Source: UBA1724 sp963632245
GTDB lineage: Bacteria; Verrucomicrobiota; Lentisphaeria; Oligosphaerales; Oligosphaeraceae
Direction: 5' to 3'
DNA length: 7,435 nt
NCBI GenBank assembly: GCA_963632245.1
Contig: CAVGTF010000113.1
Coordinates: 1-7,435 of the forward strand
A model generated the notes under the pieces. That model saw only the letters and a list, made by a program, of their open reading frames with translations. It did not search any database and was not told the origin of the DNA. Every line of letters begins with the position of its first letter. The stretch's first letter is position 1. Shown piece after piece: positions 6,346-7,435 of the stretch. The position numbers were made by a program, and so were the translations under genes.

Positions 6346-6936
6346 GTGATTTGTGAGGGATTCGAGGAGGAAATCTACCTTCGGTACCTACTGGACAAGA
6401 AGGTATGGAGGGAGGTCTATGACTTTACTTTCATCAATGCAAAGGGGGAGGGGAGCATCCCCGCCCGCTATCAGTATGCGGTCAATAGGGATGCGTATGA
6501 ACTCGTGCTGGTTTTCTGTGATACGGACCGCAGTCCCTACAGGCAGTATTTGGGGGTGAAGGAGAAGATCAACTCCATGCATGCGTACGAGAATGCGGCG
6601 GGGAAGGTCGTTATCTTTGCAAATCCCTGCTCCATGCAGATTATTCTCCTTCATTTCGCACGCGTGAGTCTTAGGACACAGGGGAAGAAAACCAACGCTG
6701 CCCTGATTGAGGAGCTGACGGGCATTCGGGGCTACAAGGCCAACCAAGAAGAACATGTCAGGGCGATCTGCGTGAAGATTACCCGACAGACATACACGGA
6801 TATGAAACAACGGGTCGCGGAGCTTAATCAGCCCAATAACATTCCCGGAAGCACGAACTTCATAGAGTTTCTGCTTCGATTTGAGGCGGAATCCCCCAGT
6901 TGGATCGCCGAAATACGCCAGAGTCTCGAGGACTAG
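6346..6936 (+). CDS. TOPRIM-like (RloB-type) protein, probable nuclease partner of the ATPase
   Basis: TOPRIM domains bind metal through a Glu after the first beta strand and a DxD after a later strand. Numbered from the GTG, this 196-residue protein shows CEGFEEE with Glu4, then LVLVFCDTDR with D59 and D61. It resembles the CEG...DxD layout of RloB and OLD-family nucleases. The rest (100-196) is helical with a NNIPGSTNF block at 163-172. Starting at the GTG leaves only two residues before the catalytic Glu, too short for the first strand. The frame continues open upstream (H-A-I-C-V-I-C-E-G) to the TAG of the ATPase gene, so the real start is probably ATT at 6340. No ATG is in frame there. 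The gene follows the ATPase in the same operon; the likely role is a nucleic acid or tRNA nuclease held in check by the ATPase. AriB of PARIS is a known example of that arrangement; membership here is not shown. Confidence 0.82.
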   Translation: MICEGFEEEIYLRYLLDKKVWREVYDFTFINAKGEGSIPARYQYAVNRDAYELVLVFCDTDRSPYRQYLGVKEKINSMHAYENAAGKVVIFANPCSMQIILLHFARVSLRTQGKKTNAALIEELTGIRGYKANQEEHVRAICVKITRQTYTDMKQRVAELNQPNNIPGSTNFIEFLLRFEAESPSWIAEIRQSLED

Positions 6937-7043
6937 GGCGCTCGGTGTGGGGCGCCTCGAGCGGGGCTCTTTGGCGCGCCACGGTGCGTCTCAGGCGGGG
7001 ATCCCCTCAAAAAAAGCGGAATTTTTCCTCAAAAATACAGTGT

Positions 7044-7076
7044 GCGGCTTGTAATCCCTGAAAAGCCGCTTATTTT
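7044..7076 (+). terminator. Possible terminator of the ATPase-TOPRIM operon
   Basis: GCGGCTT (7044-7050) pairs perfectly with AAGCCGC (7063-7069) around a 12-base loop and is followed by TTATTTT. The T-run is interrupted by one A and the loop is large, so strength is uncertain. It lies 107 bases after the TOPRIM stop. It overlaps the promoter-like boxes assigned to the tRNA. Confidence 0.5.
7049..7076 (+). promoter_or_regulatory. Candidate promoter of tRNA-Ala
   Basis: TTGTAA (7049-7054) and TATTTT (7071-7076) are 16 bases apart. They would start transcription about 37 bases before the mature tRNA. The bases just after the -10 (AAGCGCC) are GC-rich, as in stringently controlled stable-RNA promoters. 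The boxes sit inside the inverted repeat above, so the two readings compete. Confidence 0.35.
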
Positions 7077-7119
7077 AAGCGCCGTCGTCAGAAATGACCG
7101 ACACAAGACTTCAAAGTCT

Positions 7120-7196
7120 GGGGCATTAGCTCAGTTGGCTAGAGCGCCTGCATGGCATGCAGGAGGTCATCGGTTCGACCCCGATATGCTCCACCA
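7120..7196 (+). tRNA. tRNA-Ala (anticodon GGC)
   Basis: The 77-base cloverleaf is complete. Acceptor arms are 7120-7126 and 7186-7192, including the G3:U70 wobble pair that is the classic alanine identity element. The D arm has GCTC/GAGC. The anticodon stem is CCTGC (7147-7151) with GCAGG (7159-7163), and the loop ATGGCAT places anticodon GGC at 7154-7156, reading GCC and GCU codons. The T stem ATCGG/CCGAT closes a TTCGACC loop. Discriminator A is at 7193 and CCA is encoded at 7194-7196. The gene stands alone, with a promoter-like pair upstream and two terminators downstream. Confidence 0.97.
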
Positions 7197-7209
7197 TCGT
7201 CCAAAAGTG

Positions 7210-7243
7210 GCCTGTGAACTCCCGCGAGTTTGCAGGCATTTTT
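7210..7243 (+). terminator. Rho-independent terminator after tRNA-Ala
   Basis: The 12-base arms 7210-7221 and 7226-7237 pair fully, with two G-T wobbles, around the loop CCGC. They are followed by A and five T. This starts 14 bases after the CCA end. Confidence 0.85.
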
Positions 7244-7256
7244 GTTTCCGCCTAAG

Positions 7257-7287
7257 CGCCGCAACCTGCCAGGGTTGTGGCGTTTTT
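7257..7287 (+). terminator. Second, tandem terminator
   Basis: CGCCGCAACC (7257-7266) pairs with GGTTGTGGCG (7273-7282), with one wobble, around a 6-base loop. Five T follow at 7283-7287. It backs up the first terminator. Confidence 0.75.
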
Positions 7288-7303
7288 GCGTACCGGCGCG
7301 AGG

Positions 7304-7435
7304 GTCTCTATAGAGACGTGAAAAGACGCCTATTCGCGCGTAATTGAAGGCGCCAAGGGCCCGAAAGTCTCTACTTTTTGGGTAATGTCCCAAATGTGGT
7401 TGTGAGAAGTTTACACTGAGAGGCTTTCCTGTGGG
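7304..7435. other. Right-edge non-coding stretch with short palindromes
   Basis: No supported gene lies here. It holds a perfect 14-base palindrome (GTCTCTATAGAGAC, 7304-7317), a second copy of its half GTCTCTA at 7367-7373, and a small hairpin TTTGGG/CCCAAA (7377-7382, 7389-7394). These could be leader or operator sequence for a gene beyond the edge. Their number is near chance expectation. Confidence 0.3.

Noticed and set aside
4990..6936. Naming the pair as PARIS (ariA/ariB) or AbiL outright
   Set aside because: The motifs fit the broad ATPase-TOPRIM class, but I cannot separate the named systems without profile searches, so no gene symbols are given.
6939..6963. Weak hairpin CGCTCG/CGAGCG just after the TOPRIM stop
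   Set aside because: Only six pairs, a 13-base loop and no T-run, so it is not called a terminator.
7304..7317. 14-base perfect palindrome as an operator or attachment site
   Set aside because: About half a copy is expected by chance in a window this long, and there is no adjacent gene or repeat to support it; kept only as a description.
7042..7347. 101-residue open frame across the tRNA, + strand
   Set aside because: It is a translation of the tRNA and its terminators (the LAQLARAPAWHAGGHRFDP type peptide is a well-known artefact of tRNA genes).
7139..7393. 84-residue open frame antisense to the tRNA
   Set aside because: The GRTDDLL-like peptide is the usual artefact from the reverse strand of a tRNA; no ribosome site or family resemblance.
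1..7435. CRISPR array, insertion sequence or integrase
   Set aside because: I saw no regularly spaced repeats, no terminal inverted repeats with a transposase and no recombinase motifs on either strand.

Overview
The window looks like an accessory (defence or conflict type) stretch of a Gram-negative bacterial chromosome. It carries six protein genes, all on the + strand, followed by one tRNA gene that carries an encoded CCA end. A Sec-type signal peptide and a lipoprotein suggest a diderm. The species cannot be named from the sequence. Most genes sit at roughly 55-63% GC where I counted, with AT-rich valleys at promoters and in the end of the first gene. Stops are TAA twice and TAG four times, so TAG is an ordinary stop here. 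There is no transposase, integrase, CRISPR array or rRNA.

Left part (1-3231): a tightly packed three-gene unit. A coiled-coil-rich protein of unknown function runs in from the left edge (3-833). Two bases after its stop begins a 583-residue protein (836-2587) with a signal peptide, a PD-(D/E)XK nuclease-like domain, a middle region of unknown function and a long glycine/alanine-rich membrane region. A small lipoprotein with its own glycine zipper follows (2621-3166), and the unit closes with a strong rho-independent terminator (3195-3231). An exported nuclease-like protein next to a lipoprotein suggests a toxin/immunity or envelope defence module that I cannot match to a named system.

Middle (3232-4873): after an AT-rich promoter region lies a 500-residue Fic protein. 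It has a full catalytic motif and an internal autoinhibitory-type motif, so it looks like a self-regulated AMP-transferase without a separate antitoxin.

Right part (4874-6936): a promoter-like region and a perfect Shine-Dalgarno lead into an AAA15-type (COG1106-like) ATPase (4990-6297). A small TOPRIM-like protein with E and DxD motifs follows (about 6346-6936). ATPase plus TOPRIM/RloB-like nuclease is the logic of several phage-defence systems (AbiL, PARIS, other OLD-like pairs). The second gene has an odd start: the likely first beta strand reads upstream of the GTG, a well-spaced ribosome site points to an ATT codon, and the two genes share one frame, separated by a single TAG.

Right edge (6937-7435): a possible terminator overlapping a promoter, tRNA-Ala(GGC) at 7120-7196 with the G3:U70 identity pair, and two terminators in tandem. 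A tRNA beside accessory genes could mark an island border, but no att repeat or integrase is visible.
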